A stretch of DNA of 64,000 nucleotides. Source: Microbacterium aurum. GTDB taxonomy: Bacteria; Actinomycetota; Actinomycetes; Actinomycetales; Microbacteriaceae. A program made the position numbers and the translations under genes. Below, in pieces: positions 1 to 8,724 of the stretch (position 1 is its first letter; every line of letters begins with the position of its first letter). The stretch covers positions 2,976,001-3,040,000 of the forward strand of contig NZ_JAFBCQ010000001.1 in NCBI RefSeq assembly GCF_016907815.1, read 5' to 3'. The notes beneath the pieces are model-generated. The model worked only from the letters and a program-made list of their open reading frames with translations, made no database searches and was not told the DNA's origin.

Positions 1-1
1 C

Positions 2-433
2 GAGCCCTCGCTCGCCTTCCGGTCGCTGCTGCTGCCGGCGGTGACGATCGGGGTCGTCGAGGGCGCCATGCTCATGCGCTTCGTGCGGTCGGCGACGCTG
101 CAGGCGACCGGTCAGGACTTCGTCCGCACCGCCGCCGCGAAGGGCCTGACGCGCAACCAGGCGCTGGTGCGCCACGGGCTGCCCACCGTCGGCCTGTCGA
201 TCATCACGGTGCTCGGCCTGCAGGTCGCCGGCATCATCGTGGGCGCCGTCGTCATCGAGCAGCTGTTCAGCCTGCCCGGCATCGGGCGGATGCTGGTGGC
301 CGATGTCGGCAACCGCGACCTGCCGAAGGTGCAGGGCGAGCTGCTCGTGCTTACCGGATTCGTCCTCGTCGTCGGCTTCGTCGTCGACCTCGTCCACCGG
401 GTCATCGACCCCCGGCAGCGGGAGGCGGAATGA
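2..433 (+). CDS. Peptide ABC transporter permease, DppB/OppB type (5' end outside window)
   Basis: This is the C-terminal part (143 residues) of an inner-membrane permease of a dipeptide/oligopeptide importer; the frame is open to the left edge, so the start is missing. The binding-protein-dependent transport (EAA) loop is visible around QDFVRTAAAKGLTRNQALVR, which contacts the ATPases. It is followed by the family-typical segment EQLFSLPGIGRML and a last membrane helix near LVLTGFVLVVGFVVDLVH. The stop overlaps the next permease start by 4 bp (ATGA), so the two are translationally coupled. The substrate-binding protein is not in the window, so the peptide or other substrate cannot be named. 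Confidence 0.9.
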   Translation, partial: EPSLAFRSLLLPAVTIGVVEGAMLMRFVRSATLQATGQDFVRTAAAKGLTRNQALVRHGLPTVGLSIITVLGLQVAGIIVGAVVIEQLFSLPGIGRMLVADVGNRDLPKVQGELLVLTGFVLVVGFVVDLVHRVIDPRQREAE

Positions 434-1341
434 CACCTCGACACCAGAGCCCGGGGACCGCCCGGTTCGCGTGGCTGCACCGGCTGTGGCACCTCGGCAC
501 GGGGCGCTTCGGCCTCATCGTCGTCGCCGTGATCGGCCTCACGGCGCTCGTCGCCCGCTTCTGGCTGCCGTTCGACCCGCAGCGTGTCGACGTGTCGGGA
601 CGCTGGGCGCCTCCCGGCTGGCCGCACCTGCTCGGGACCGACGGGTCGGGGCGCGACATCCTGAGCCTGCTCATGGCGGGCGCGCGCACGACGGTGTGGG
701 TCGCGCTCGGTGCGGGCGTCGTGGCGACCCTCATCGGCGTCCTGCTGGCCGCCCTCGGCGCCCTCACCGCCCGCTGGCTGCGCGAGACCGTCGCCGTACT
801 CGTCGACATCCTGATCGCCTTTCCCGTGCTGCTGATCGCGATGATGATCTCATCGGTGTGGGGCGGCTCGCTCTGGGTCGTGATCGTGTCGGTGGGCATG
901 GGCTTCGGAGTGAACATCGCCCGCGTCACGCGGCCGGAACTGCGGCGCGTGCTGCACAGCGACTTCGTGCTGGCCGGGCGCGCGAGCGGCCTCACCCCGT
1001 TCCAGAACCTGTGGCGCCATCTACTGCCGAACGTGGCGCCGGTGTTCATCGTGCAGCTGTCGTGGGGCATGGCGGTCGCGGTCCTCGCCGAGGCCGGCCT
1101 CAGCTACCTCGGCTTCGGGGCGCCGCTGACCGAGCCGAGCTGGGGGCTGCTGTTGAAGGACCTGCAGACGTACATCTCCGTGCACCCCCTCACGGTGGTG
1201 TGGCCGGGGCTCGCGATCACCCTCACGGTGCTGGGGCTGAATCTGCTCGGGGACGGGCTGCGCGAGGCCACCGACCCGACGCTGTCCCGGCGCCGCGCCC
1301 GGCCCGAGGCGCAGACGCACACCCCGGCGGTGATCGCATGA
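430..1341 (+). CDS. Peptide ABC transporter permease, DppC/OppC type
   Basis: A 303-residue second permease of the same importer. A cytoplasmic N-terminus precedes the first membrane helix (about residues 27-45). The DppC-type periplasmic segment HLLGTDGSGRDIL follows at about 67-78, then several more helices. The EAA loop lies around residues 175-200 (DFVLAGRASGLTPFQNLW). Start and stop both overlap neighbours by 4 bp (ATGA), which indicates a tight operon of permease, permease, ATPase, ATPase. The two permeases would form the membrane channel energised by the next two gene products. Confidence 0.92.
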   Translation: MTPRHQSPGTARFAWLHRLWHLGTGRFGLIVVAVIGLTALVARFWLPFDPQRVDVSGRWAPPGWPHLLGTDGSGRDILSLLMAGARTTVWVALGAGVVATLIGVLLAALGALTARWLRETVAVLVDILIAFPVLLIAMMISSVWGGSLWVVIVSVGMGFGVNIARVTRPELRRVLHSDFVLAGRASGLTPFQNLWRHLLPNVAPVFIVQLSWGMAVAVLAEAGLSYLGFGAPLTEPSWGLLLKDLQTYISVHPLTVVWPGLAITLTVLGLNLLGDGLREATDPTLSRRRARPEAQTHTPAVIA

Positions 1342-2126
1342 GCCTCGCCGTCCGCGATCTCGTCATCACGATCGACGGCCGCCGTGTCGTCGACGGCGTC
1401 TCGTTCGACGTCCCGGACGGCGCGCGGGTCGGCCTCATCGGCGAGTCCGCCTCGGGCAAGTCGCTCACCGCGCTCGCCGTGCTCGGGCTGCTGCCGGAGG
1501 GCGCGACGGCGACCGGCAGCATCCGCTGGAACGATCGCGAGCTGATCGGGCTGGCCGACCGCGAGCTCGCGCGCCTGCGCGGCGACGAGATCGGCATCGT
1601 CTTCCAGGAGCCCCGCACCGCCCTCAACCCCATCCGCACGGTGGGGCGCCAGATCGCCGAGTCGGTCCGCATCCACGAGGGGATCGGGCGGGCGGATGCC
1701 GCCGCGCGCGCGATCGCCGAGGCCGAGCGCGTGCGACTGCCCGACCCCGCGCAGATCGTGCGCCGCTATCCGCACCAGCTGTCCGGCGGACAGCGTCAGC
1801 GCGTCGCGATCGCGATGGCCCTCGCCTGCCGACCGCGGCTGCTGATCGCCGACGAGCCCACGACGGCGCTCGACGTCACGATCCAGGCGGATATCCTCGA
1901 GCTGCTGCACGGTCTGGTCGCGCAGGACGGCATGTCGCTCGTGTTCATCACGCACGACCTCGCCGTGCTGTCGCAGATCGCGACCGACGCGGTCGTCCTC
2001 GATGACGGCCGGGTCGTGGAGAGCGGACCGCTGTCACGGCTGCTCACGGCCCCGGAGTCGGCCGTCACCCAGGGTCTGCTGCGCGATGCCACCGCCACGC
2101 TGTGGCGACCGGGAGGTGCGGCATGA
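1338..2126 (+). CDS. Peptide ABC transporter ATP-binding protein, DppD type
   Basis: A 262-residue ABC ATPase. Walker A is GESASGKS (35-42), with Ala where GESGSGKS is usual. The Q-loop is [11 protein letters not shown], the signature is [12 protein letters not shown] and Walker B is [12 protein letters not shown], with a switch histidine in FITHDLAVL. The start is the ATG that overlaps the upstream stop by 4 bp; a much longer open frame upstream is a shadow of the permease gene. The C-terminus lacks the long oligopeptide-family extension with an iron-sulfur motif seen in some DppD proteins. Confidence 0.92.
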   Translation: MSLAVRDLVITIDGRRVVDGVSFDVPDGARVGLIGESASGKSLTALAVLGLLPEGATATGSIRWNDRELIGLADRELARLRGDEIGIVFQEPRTALNPIRTVGRQIAESVRIHEGIGRADAAARAIAEAERVRLPDPAQIVRRYPHQLSGGQRQRVAIAMALACRPRLLIADEPTTALDVTIQADILELLHGLVAQDGMSLVFITHDLAVLSQIATDAVVLDDGRVVESGPLSRLLTAPESAVTQGLLRDATATLWRPGGAA

Positions 2127-2962
2127 CCGAGCACGACGCGCCGGGCACGGGCCGGCGGCAGGATCCCCGGGAACTGGTGCGGGTGCGGGGCCTCACCCGG
2201 CGCTTCCGCCAGCGCGGCGGGCGCCTGTTCACGCCGAAGCGCTGGACGACGGCGCTCGACGACGCCGACCTCGACGTCCGCGCCGGCTCCGCGGTCGGGA
2301 TCATCGGCGAGTCCGGCTCGGGCAAGTCCACGCTCGTGCGCCTCATGCTGGGCCTCGACGTGCCGACGGGCGGCACCGTCGAGGTCGCCGGGCGCGCCGT
2401 CGACGCGCGGGCCGGTGCGCGGTCGCTGCACTGGCTGCGACGCGAGACCGGCATCGTCTTCCAGGACCCGTACGCCTCGCTCGATCCCCGCATGAGCGTC
2501 GGCCGCATCGTCGGGGAGCCGCTGTGGGCGCTCGGGATCGAGGGCGACCGCCGTGCCCGCGTGCACGAGGTGCTGACCGACGTGGGCCTCGAACCCAAGA
2601 TGGCCGACCGCTACCCGCACGAGTTCTCCGGCGGTCAGCGTCAGCGCGTCGCGCTGGCGCGCGCGATCGTCCACCGGCCCCGGCTGCTCGTCGGCGACGA
2701 GCCGCTGTCGGCGCTCGATGTCACCGTCCGCGCGCAGATCCTGGAGCTCATCCGGGAGCTCCGCGCCGCCCAGCAGCTGACCCTCGTCATGGTCTCGCAC
2801 GACATCGGCGTGGTGCAGAACCTGTGCGACGAGGTCCTCGTGATGAAGGACGGCCGGATCGTGGAGGAGGGCCCGACCGAGAAGGTGCTGCTCGCGCCGC
2901 AGGTGGCCTACACGCGGCGCCTGCTCGCCTCGATCCCCGTCATCGACCCGCCCCGGGGCTGA
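2123..2962 (+). CDS. Peptide ABC transporter ATP-binding protein, DppF type
   Basis: A 279-residue ABC ATPase and last gene of the transporter operon. Walker A is GESGSGKST (62-70), the Q-loop is [16 protein letters not shown], the signature is [14 protein letters not shown], Walker B is [12 protein letters not shown] and the H-loop is [11 protein letters not shown] at 2123 is chosen because it overlaps the previous stop (ATGA); an in-frame start 21 bp upstream would run into the previous gene. It would pair with the DppD-type ATPase as a heterodimer on the cytoplasmic face. Confidence 0.92.
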   Translation: MTEHDAPGTGRRQDPRELVRVRGLTRRFRQRGGRLFTPKRWTTALDDADLDVRAGSAVGIIGESGSGKSTLVRLMLGLDVPTGGTVEVAGRAVDARAGARSLHWLRRETGIVFQDPYASLDPRMSVGRIVGEPLWALGIEGDRRARVHEVLTDVGLEPKMADRYPHEFSGGQRQRVALARAIVHRPRLLVGDEPLSALDVTVRAQILELIRELRAAQQLTLVMVSHDIGVVQNLCDEVLVMKDGRIVEEGPTEKVLLAPQVAYTRRLLASIPVIDPPRG

Positions 2963-2982
2963 CCGGTGTCGGGGGCGCGGCG

Positions 2983-2988
2983 TAGGGT
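2983..2988 (+). promoter_or_regulatory. -10 box TAGGGT of the M4 protease gene (leaderless start)
   Basis: TAGGGT ends 7 nt before the ATG at 2996 and there is no Shine-Dalgarno sequence. This is the arrangement expected for a leaderless mRNA and it supports ATG 2996 over the in-frame GTG at 2966. Confidence 0.55.
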
Positions 2989-2995
2989 GACCCGC

Positions 2996-4054
2996 ATGCA
3001 CGCGATCATCCCGCCCTACCTGCTGGCACGGCTGGCCACCGCCGAGGCCCCGCACCTGGCCGTCGCAGCCGAGGCCGCCCGCGCGACGCTCGCGACGCCC
3101 CGCGTCTACCACCCGACGCGCGCGAACCTCGACGTCACGGTCGAGGGCGACGCGCTGGTGTTGGAGGGCTCTCCGGCACCGGATCGCGTGATCTCCGACG
3201 CGCAGCACCGTGAGACGCTGCCGGGCGTGCGGGTGCGCGGCGAGGACGACCCGGCATCCGACGACGTGGCGGTCAACCAGGCCTTCGACGGCCTCGGCGA
3301 CACGTTCGACCTGCTGTGGGACGCCTTCGGCCGCGCCGCCATCGACGGCGCCGGCGGCACGCTGGAGGCGACCGTGCACTACGGCCAGAAGTACGACAAC
3401 GCGTTCTGGGACGGCGAGCGCATGGTGTTCGGCGACGGCGACGGCGAGGTCTTCACCGGCTTCACCGGCTCGGTGAGCGTCATCGGACACGAGCTCGGGC
3501 ACGGCGTGATCGAACACGCCGGGGGCCTGGAGTATCAGGGACAGTCCGGCGCCCTGAACGAGTCCGTCGCCGACGTGTTCGGCGCGCTCACGGAGCAGCA
3601 TCTCGTGCGGCAGAGCGCCGTGGAGGCGTCCTGGCTGATCGGGGCGGGGATCTTCACGGATGCCGTGCAGGGCACGGCTCTGCGGTCGATGAAGGCGCCC
3701 GGCACCGCCTACGACGACGACGTGCTCGGCCGCGACCCGCAGCCGGCGCACATGCGCGACTACGTCGAGACGACCGAGGACAACGGCGGCGTGCACATCA
3801 ACTCCGGCATCCCGAACAAGGCGTTCCACCTCGTCGCGACGGCCCTCGGCGGGTACGCATGGGAGCGCGCCGGCCGCATCTGGTACCTGGCGCTCACCGG
3901 CGGACGACTTTCGCGCACCGCCGATTTCGCGGCCTTCGCCGCGGAGACGGTGGCCGTCGCCGCGCGGGAGTACGGTGAGGACTCGGAGGAGGCCGACGCC
4001 GTCCGCACCGCGTGGTCCGCGGTCGGGGTCGTGAACGGTGACGAACGATCCTGA
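2996..4054 (+). CDS. M4 family (protealysin-like) zinc metalloprotease
   Basis: A 352-residue protease. The zinc motif HELGH is at 165-169 and the third ligand Glu189 lies in [12 protein letters not shown]. The downstream motif [10 protein letters not shown] supplies the catalytic-domain residues typical of thermolysin relatives. There is no signal peptide. Instead the protein begins [10 protein letters not shown], which matches the short conserved propeptide of protealysin-like zymogens. The protein therefore probably matures by removal of a short N-terminal piece and may act inside the cell or be exported non-classically. Its 3' end overlaps the next gene, an emfourin-like inhibitor, by 17 bp. 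Confidence 0.92.
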   Translation: MHAIIPPYLLARLATAEAPHLAVAAEAARATLATPRVYHPTRANLDVTVEGDALVLEGSPAPDRVISDAQHRETLPGVRVRGEDDPASDDVAVNQAFDGLGDTFDLLWDAFGRAAIDGAGGTLEATVHYGQKYDNAFWDGERMVFGDGDGEVFTGFTGSVSVIGHELGHGVIEHAGGLEYQGQSGALNESVADVFGALTEQHLVRQSAVEASWLIGAGIFTDAVQGTALRSMKAPGTAYDDDVLGRDPQPAHMRDYVETTEDNGGVHINSGIPNKAFHLVATALGGYAWERAGRIWYLALTGGRLSRTADFAAFAAETVAVAAREYGEDSEEADAVRTAWSAVGVVNGDERS

Positions 4055-4364
4055 ACCCGCAGGGGGCGAGCCCGACGCCGTCGTGGCCGTGACCGTCAGT
4101 CGGTCCGGCGGCATCGCCGGGATGACGCGGCGCTGGGCGGTGCAGTCCCAGAGCGCCGAGGATGCCGCGCAGTGGCGCGCTCTGGTGGAGGCCTGCCCGT
4201 GGGACGAGTGCGACAGCGCGCGGCCGACGGGCGCGGACCGGTTCGCGTGGTCGGTGCGGGCCACGCTGCCGGACGCCTCGCGGCACGCGGACCTCACCGA
4301 GGATCAGGCCTCCGGGCCGTGGCGCACGCTCATCGATGCGGTGCGGGAGGCGGCGGCGGGGTGA
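4038..4364 (+). CDS. Emfourin-like M4 protease inhibitor
   Basis: A 108-residue acidic protein starting at GTG 4038, inside the last codons of the M4 protease gene but in another frame. The segment [14 protein letters not shown] followed by a mixed alpha/beta C-terminal half with [11 protein letters not shown] resembles the emfourin family, small proteins that bind and inhibit protealysin-like proteases. Emfourin genes are known to sit next to their target protease gene, which fits here. The overlap implies co-translation, so inhibitor is made along with protease. Assignment rests on context and the SGG-AG motif, not on a profile search. Confidence 0.75.
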   Translation: MTNDPEPAGGEPDAVVAVTVSRSGGIAGMTRRWAVQSQSAEDAAQWRALVEACPWDECDSARPTGADRFAWSVRATLPDASRHADLTEDQASGPWRTLIDAVREAAAG

Positions 4365-4373
4365 CTCCGCCGC

Positions 4374-4991
4374 TCACCGACCGGCGCCGAACAGCTTCCG
4401 CCGGCGCTTTTTGGGCTGCAGCTGCTTCTGCAGGTAGATCGTGCCGAGCCAGCGGCCGAACTTGAAGCCGACGCGCCCCATCCGCCCCACCTCGACGAAG
4501 CCGAGCTTCTCGTGGAGCGCGATCGACGCCTCCGCGCCCTTGTCGCTGATGACGGCGACCATCTGGTGGATGCCCGCCTCCTCGGATGCCGCGATCAGCG
4601 CCTCCAGCAGCGCCCGGCCGAGCCCCTTGCCGGTCGCGGCCTGCCCGAGATAGATCGAGTTCTCGACGCTGTACCGGTACGCCGACTTCGACGACATCGG
4701 CTGGACGAGCGCGTATCCGAGCACCTGCCCCGACGGGGATTGCGCGACGAGGAACGGCATGCCGAGCTTGTGCAGGTGCGCCGCCTTGTCGCGCCACTGC
4801 TTGAGCGACCACTTCTTCTCATCGAAGGTGACGACGGAGTTCGTCACGTAGTGGTTGTAGATCTCGCGGATGTCCGGGATGTCGGCATCCTGCACCGGGC
4901 GGATCTCGAACGAGAACGGACGCTCGGTCTCGACGCGGCGCAGATGCGCCGGCAGGCGCCGGCGCGTCTTGTCGTACTCCTCTTCCAGCAT
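4374..4991 (-). CDS. GNAT family N-acetyltransferase
   Basis: A 205-residue protein. After about 28 charged residues comes a GNAT domain of the phosphinothricin acetyltransferase type: IRPVQDADIPDIREIYNHYV near the start and the acetyl-CoA loop QAATGKGLGRALLEAL near 120-136. The C-terminal tail is very basic (KKRRRKLFGAGR). The substrate cannot be deduced; phosphinothricin-like activity would be a guess. A TAGGCT -10 box (4999-5004) lies 7 nt upstream of the ATG, so the mRNA is probably leaderless. Confidence 0.85.
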   Translation of the reverse strand: MLEEEYDKTRRRLPAHLRRVETERPFSFEIRPVQDADIPDIREIYNHYVTNSVVTFDEKKWSLKQWRDKAAHLHKLGMPFLVAQSPSGQVLGYALVQPMSSKSAYRYSVENSIYLGQAATGKGLGRALLEALIAASEEAGIHQMVAVISDKGAEASIALHEKLGFVEVGRMGRVGFKFGRWLGTIYLQKQLQPKKRRRKLFGAGR

Positions 4992-5001
4992 GCGCGACAG
5001 C

Positions 5002-5694
5002 CTACGCGGGCAGGCGCCAGTCGACCGGCGCGGCCTGCTGCTGTGCGAGCAGCGCGTTCACGCGCGAGAACGGGCGCGACCCGAAGAACCCGCGGCTCGC
5101 CGACAGCGGCGACGGATGCGCCGACTCGACGATCGGGGTGGCGCCCAGCAGGGGCCGCAGGTTCGCGGCATCCCTCCCCCACAGCACCGCCACAAGCGGT
5201 GCGTCGCGGGCGACGAGCGTGCGGATGGCGTGCTCGGTGACCTTCTCCCAACCCCACCCGCGGTGGGATGCCGGAGCGCCCGGCGCCACGGTCAGCACAC
5301 GGTTGAGCAGCATGACGCCCTGATCGCTCCACGCCGACAGGTCGCCGTGCGGCGCCCGCGGGACGCCGAGGTCGGCCTCCAGCTCGGTGTAGATGTTCGA
5401 CAGGCTCCGCGGCAGCGGGCGCACGTGGGCATCGACGGCGAACGACAGCCCGATCGGATGGCCGGGTGTCGGGTAGGGATCCTGTCCGACGATCAGCACC
5501 TTCACCTCGGACAGCGGCCGGGCGAAGGCACGCAGCACCTTGTCGCCCGCGGGGAGGTAGTGCGTTCCGGCGGCGACCTCGGCGCGTAGGCGTTCGCCGA
5601 GCGCCGCGATATCGGGCGCGACCGGGGCGAGCGCCTGCGCCCAGCTGGGGTCGACGAGGCCGGCCGCGGCGAGCTCGCCGAGGGTCATCGCCAT
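5002..5694 (-). CDS. ung: Uracil-DNA glycosylase, family 1
   Basis: A 230-residue enzyme that removes uracil from DNA as the first step of base excision repair. Motif 1 is [11 protein letters not shown] with catalytic Asp72; the His that usually follows DPY is Pro here. The motif-3 histidine is His193 in [14 protein letters not shown]. The ATG at 5694 shares one base with the stop of the upstream phosphoribosyltransferase gene (TGATG), indicating coupling. A longer in-frame ORF extends back to 5784 but would overlap that gene by 90 bp. Confidence 0.95.
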   Translation of the reverse strand: MAMTLGELAAAGLVDPSWAQALAPVAPDIAALGERLRAEVAAGTHYLPAGDKVLRAFARPLSEVKVLIVGQDPYPTPGHPIGLSFAVDAHVRPLPRSLSNIYTELEADLGVPRAPHGDLSAWSDQGVMLLNRVLTVAPGAPASHRGWGWEKVTEHAIRTLVARDAPLVAVLWGRDAANLRPLLGATPIVESAHPSPLSASRGFFGSRPFSRVNALLAQQQAAPVDWRLPA

Positions 5695-6194
5695 CAGGCG
5701 CTCGCCTCGGCGCCGGCGTCCTCCTCGGCGACCGTGCCGGCGGCGGACCACGGGAAGTCGATCCAGCGGTCGGTCTCGCGCCACGAGTAGTCGGGCGAGG
5801 CGACCGAACCCGGCTTGGTGTAGATGCAGACCGAGCGCACGTCGGCCTGCGCGTCCTGCAGCATCCGCACCGCCAGCGCGAGGGTGCGGCCGCTGTCGGC
5901 GACGTCGTCCACGAGCAGCACGCGCTTGCCCGGGAGGTAGCCGAGGTCGAGGTCGGGCGGCAGCAGCGCCGGGGCGTCGAGCACGGTGCCGATGCCGGTG
6001 TAGAACTCGACGTTCAGCGCTCCGCAGCTCTTCACGCCCAGCCCGTAGGCGATCGCCCCGGCGGGCAGCAGGCCGCCCCGGGCGATCGCGACGACGATGT
6101 CGGGGACGAAGCCGTCGGCGAGGATCCTGCGCGACAGCTCGCGCGTCGCCTCGCCGAATCCGTCCCAGGTCAGCACTTCGCGGTCGCTCGTCAC
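5694..6194 (-). CDS. Purine-type phosphoribosyltransferase
   Basis: A 166-residue type I phosphoribosyltransferase. The PRPP-binding loop is [14 protein letters not shown], and an upstream segment [14 protein letters not shown] matches the pyrophosphate loop of xanthine/hypoxanthine enzymes. The C-terminal WIDFPWS motif is common in xanthine-guanine-type members. The likely role is salvage of a purine base to its nucleotide, but the exact base is uncertain. It starts at GTG 6194, 6 nt after TAGGCT, so it is probably leaderless and is the first gene of an operon with ung. Confidence 0.85.
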   Translation of the reverse strand: MTSDREVLTWDGFGEATRELSRRILADGFVPDIVVAIARGGLLPAGAIAYGLGVKSCGALNVEFYTGIGTVLDAPALLPPDLDLGYLPGKRVLLVDDVADSGRTLALAVRMLQDAQADVRSVCIYTKPGSVASPDYSWRETDRWIDFPWSAAGTVAEEDAGAEASA

Positions 6195-6200
6195 GCCTTC

Positions 6201-6308
6201 AGCCTACGAGCACACGGTGAGCCGGCGCGAACCGCCGCCGGCGGCGTCGCGCACGGCCGCGCGCCGCATCACGGCGTGCGCGGCGACCGGCGGGCACGCC
6301 CCTAGACT
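6201..6308. promoter_or_regulatory. Divergent leaderless promoters of phosphoribosyltransferase and MFS genes
   Basis: On the minus strand TAGGCT (6201-6206) lies 6 nt before GTG 6194. On the plus strand TAGACT (6303-6308) lies 7 nt before GTG 6316. No Shine-Dalgarno sequence precedes either start. No clear -35 hexamer was recognised. Confidence 0.5.
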
Positions 6309-6315
6309 GAGCGCC

Positions 6316-7806
6316 GTGACATCGAAGTCGGCTCTGGGAGCGCTCGCCACCGCAACCGCGTCTGTGCGCTCCTCGGCGGTCGGCGTCACCGCCGCGCTCA
6401 TCGGATGGTTCGTGCTGGTCGAGCTCGTCAGCGGCATCCTGCAGGGCTACTACGTGCCCCTGTTCAGCGACATCGTGACGACGCTCGGCATCCACGACTC
6501 CGACGTCAACTGGTTCGAGGCATCGCAGCTGCTGTTGTCGGCGCTCGTCGTGCCGATCCTCGCGAAGCTCGGCGACATGTACGGGCACAAGAAGATCCTG
6601 CTGATCGCGGCGATCCTCACGGCCGGGGCGACCTGGTGGCTGGCCTTTGCGACATCCTTCTGGTCGTTCCTCATCGCGTGGGCGCTGCAGGGGTTCTACG
6701 TCGTCTGGCTGCCGCTGGAGATCGCGCTCATCTTCGAGCGCGGCCGGCGTCAGCAGCGTGGCGTGTCGACCACGCGGCGCGCGGCGGGCCTGCTCGTCGT
6801 GGGCCTGCAGGCCGGTGCCATCATCGGCGCGCTGGCCGCCGGGCGCATCTTCGCGGCCACGCAGGACCTCACCACGACCCTCATCGTGCCCGCGGTGGCG
6901 GTGACCCTCGTCGCCGTCGTGATCTGGTTCGGCGTGCCCGAGTCGAAGCCGGAGCCGGGCCGCTCCCTCGACCTGTGGGGATTCGTGCTGCTCGCCTGGG
7001 GCCTGCTGCTGGTCACCGGCGGCCTCGCCTGGATGCGCATGATCGGCGAGCTGGGCCTCGGCGCGGACGCCTGGACCTGGGTGATCGCGCTGATCGTCCT
7101 GGGTCTCGCCGTCTTCGCCCTGTTCGTGCGGTACGAGCTGCGCCAGCAGGACCCGGCCATCGACATCCGCGTGCTGCGTCGCCCCGAGATGTGGCCCGTG
7201 CAGGTCACGGCGTTCCTGATCGGCATCAGCCTGCTCGGCGCGCAGGGTCCGCTGTCCACGTATGCCGGCACCGACCGCTCGCTCGGGTACGGCCTGGGGC
7301 TGGATGCCACGGAGCGCTCCAACATCATCGGCGTGTACCTCGTGTCGCTCATCGTCGGCGCGATCCTGTTCGCGGTGACCTCGCGCCGGGCGAGCCCGCG
7401 CATCGTGCTGATCGTCGCGACGCTGCTCGTCGGCGTCGGCTACACGCTGTTCCTGCCGTTCCACCTCGAGCTCTGGCAGGTGCTGCTGAACCTGTGCATC
7501 GCGGGCCTCGGCTGCGGCGCGCTCGTCGGAGCGCTGCCGGCCGCGGCCGCCGCGGCGGCACCGCTCGGGCAGACGGGCGTGGCGTCCGCGCTCACCAACA
7601 CGACCAAGACGATCGGCGGCACGTTCTCGTCGGCGGTGTTCGGCGTCGTGCTCGCGGCGGGCGTGGGCGCCGTCGCGAGCCAGACCGCGGCATCCCTCGG
7701 CGGATACATGACCGTGTGGGCGATCTGCGCCGGCGGCGGGTTCCTCGCCGCCGTCCTGCTGCTGTTCGTCCCGAAGGTCGCGTTCGCCGACGCTCCCCCC
7801 GCCTGA
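6316..7806 (+). CDS. MFS multidrug-type exporter (DHA2/EmrB-like)
   Basis: A 496-residue polytopic membrane protein with about 14 hydrophobic segments, the topology of the DHA2 drug-proton antiporter group. The N-terminal domain carries the MFS motif-A-like loop LGDMYGHKKILL. A proline-glycine-rich helix with GGTFSSAVFGVVLAAGVG lies near the end. GTG 6316 is chosen because a -10 box TAGACT stands 7 nt upstream. The longer frame from 6097 is antisense to the phosphoribosyltransferase gene. The substrate is unknown. Confidence 0.85.
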   Translation: MTSKSALGALATATASVRSSAVGVTAALIGWFVLVELVSGILQGYYVPLFSDIVTTLGIHDSDVNWFEASQLLLSALVVPILAKLGDMYGHKKILLIAAILTAGATWWLAFATSFWSFLIAWALQGFYVVWLPLEIALIFERGRRQQRGVSTTRRAAGLLVVGLQAGAIIGALAAGRIFAATQDLTTTLIVPAVAVTLVAVVIWFGVPESKPEPGRSLDLWGFVLLAWGLLLVTGGLAWMRMIGELGLGADAWTWVIALIVLGLAVFALFVRYELRQQDPAIDIRVLRRPEMWPVQVTAFLIGISLLGAQGPLSTYAGTDRSLGYGLGLDATERSNIIGVYLVSLIVGAILFAVTSRRASPRIVLIVATLLVGVGYTLFLPFHLELWQVLLNLCIAGLGCGALVGALPAAAAAAAPLGQTGVASALTNTTKTIGGTFSSAVFGVVLAAGVGAVASQTAASLGGYMTVWAICAGGGFLAAVLLLFVPKVAFADAPPA

Positions 7807-7822
7807 GCGCGAGACCCCGCTC

Positions 7823-8596
7823 TCAGCCGCGCGGACGCAGCGGGCCGCGGGCCAGCAGGTGCTGCGCGGACTGGGCGACGGGGCGCATCGTCACGAGGTC
7901 GAGGTTGACATGTCCCGGCGCGTTCAGCGCGTACGCGATGACATCAGCGACGTCGGATGCCGTGAGGGGGTGCTCCACGCCCTCGTACACCCGCTCCGCG
8001 CTCGCCCGGTCACCGCCCAGGCGATTGAGCGTGAACTCCTCGGTGTAGACCATGCCCGGGGCGATCTCGGTGACGCGGATGGGTTCGCCGTTCAGCTCGA
8101 GCCGCAGCGCATGCACGAGCATCGCCTCGCCCGCCTTCGCGGCGTTGTAGCCCGCCCCGCCGGGGTAAGCGGTCTGCGCGGCCGTCGACGTCACATACAG
8201 GGTGTCGGCATGTCCGCCCGGCCCGATCGCGGACCGCAGCAGCGGCAGCAGGGCCGCCGTCACGAGCTGTGCGGACAGCACGTTCGCCTCGAACATCCAG
8301 CGCCAGTCGGCGGGGTCGCCGTCCTCGACGCGATCGGTGCCCCGCGCGCCGCCGGCGACGTGCACGAGCGCGTGGACATCGCCGGTCTGTGCGAGGTGCG
8401 CCACGAGCGCGGCGACGTCGGCCTCGTTCGACAGGTCCGCGGCGAACGAGCGGGAGCCGACCTCGGCGTCCAGCGCCTCGAGCCGCTCCGCCCGGCGCGC
8501 GACACCCACGACGTCCCAGCCCGATGCGCGCAGAGCACGCACCGTCGCCTCGCCGATCCCCGAACTGGCCCCCGTCACCACTGCACGTCTGGTCAT
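7823..8596 (-). CDS. SDR family NAD(P)-dependent oxidoreductase
   Basis: A 257-residue short-chain dehydrogenase/reductase. The cofactor motif TGASSGIGEA is at about 8-17, the catalytic serine lies in VTSTAAQ, and YNAAK supplies the Tyr and Lys. An Arg at the end of strand 2 (GVARRAERLEAL) suggests NADPH. The substrate is not predictable from sequence. The gene is convergent with the MFS gene (16-bp gap) and divergent from metY. Confidence 0.88.
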   Translation of the reverse strand: MTRRAVVTGASSGIGEATVRALRASGWDVVGVARRAERLEALDAEVGSRSFAADLSNEADVAALVAHLAQTGDVHALVHVAGGARGTDRVEDGDPADWRWMFEANVLSAQLVTAALLPLLRSAIGPGGHADTLYVTSTAAQTAYPGGAGYNAAKAGEAMLVHALRLELNGEPIRVTEIAPGMVYTEEFTLNRLGGDRASAERVYEGVEHPLTASDVADVIAYALNAPGHVNLDLVTMRPVAQSAQHLLARGPLRPRG

Positions 8597-8641
8597 GCCT
8601 CTACGGTACCCGGACCGGTGTTACGTCACATTTCCCCGTGC

Positions 8642-8670
8642 TTGTTGACATCGGGGGCGCTCCGTACTGT
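8642..8670 (+). promoter_or_regulatory. Candidate metY promoter
   Basis: TTGTTG (8642-8647), 17-nt spacer and TACTGT (8665-8670) upstream of metY. An overlapping TTGACA at 8645-8650 has only a 14-nt spacer. The predicted leader of under 50 nt leaves no room for a SAM riboswitch; translation would use AGGAG at 8714-8718. Confidence 0.4.
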
Positions 8671-8724
8671 CGGTGTGGTCGCCGGCATCCGCCCGCCACC
8701 ACCCGAACCACGCAGGAGCCGAAC

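Noticed and set aside
8597-8724. SAM riboswitch upstream of metY
   Set aside because: The predicted leader is under 50 nt and shows no matching stems.
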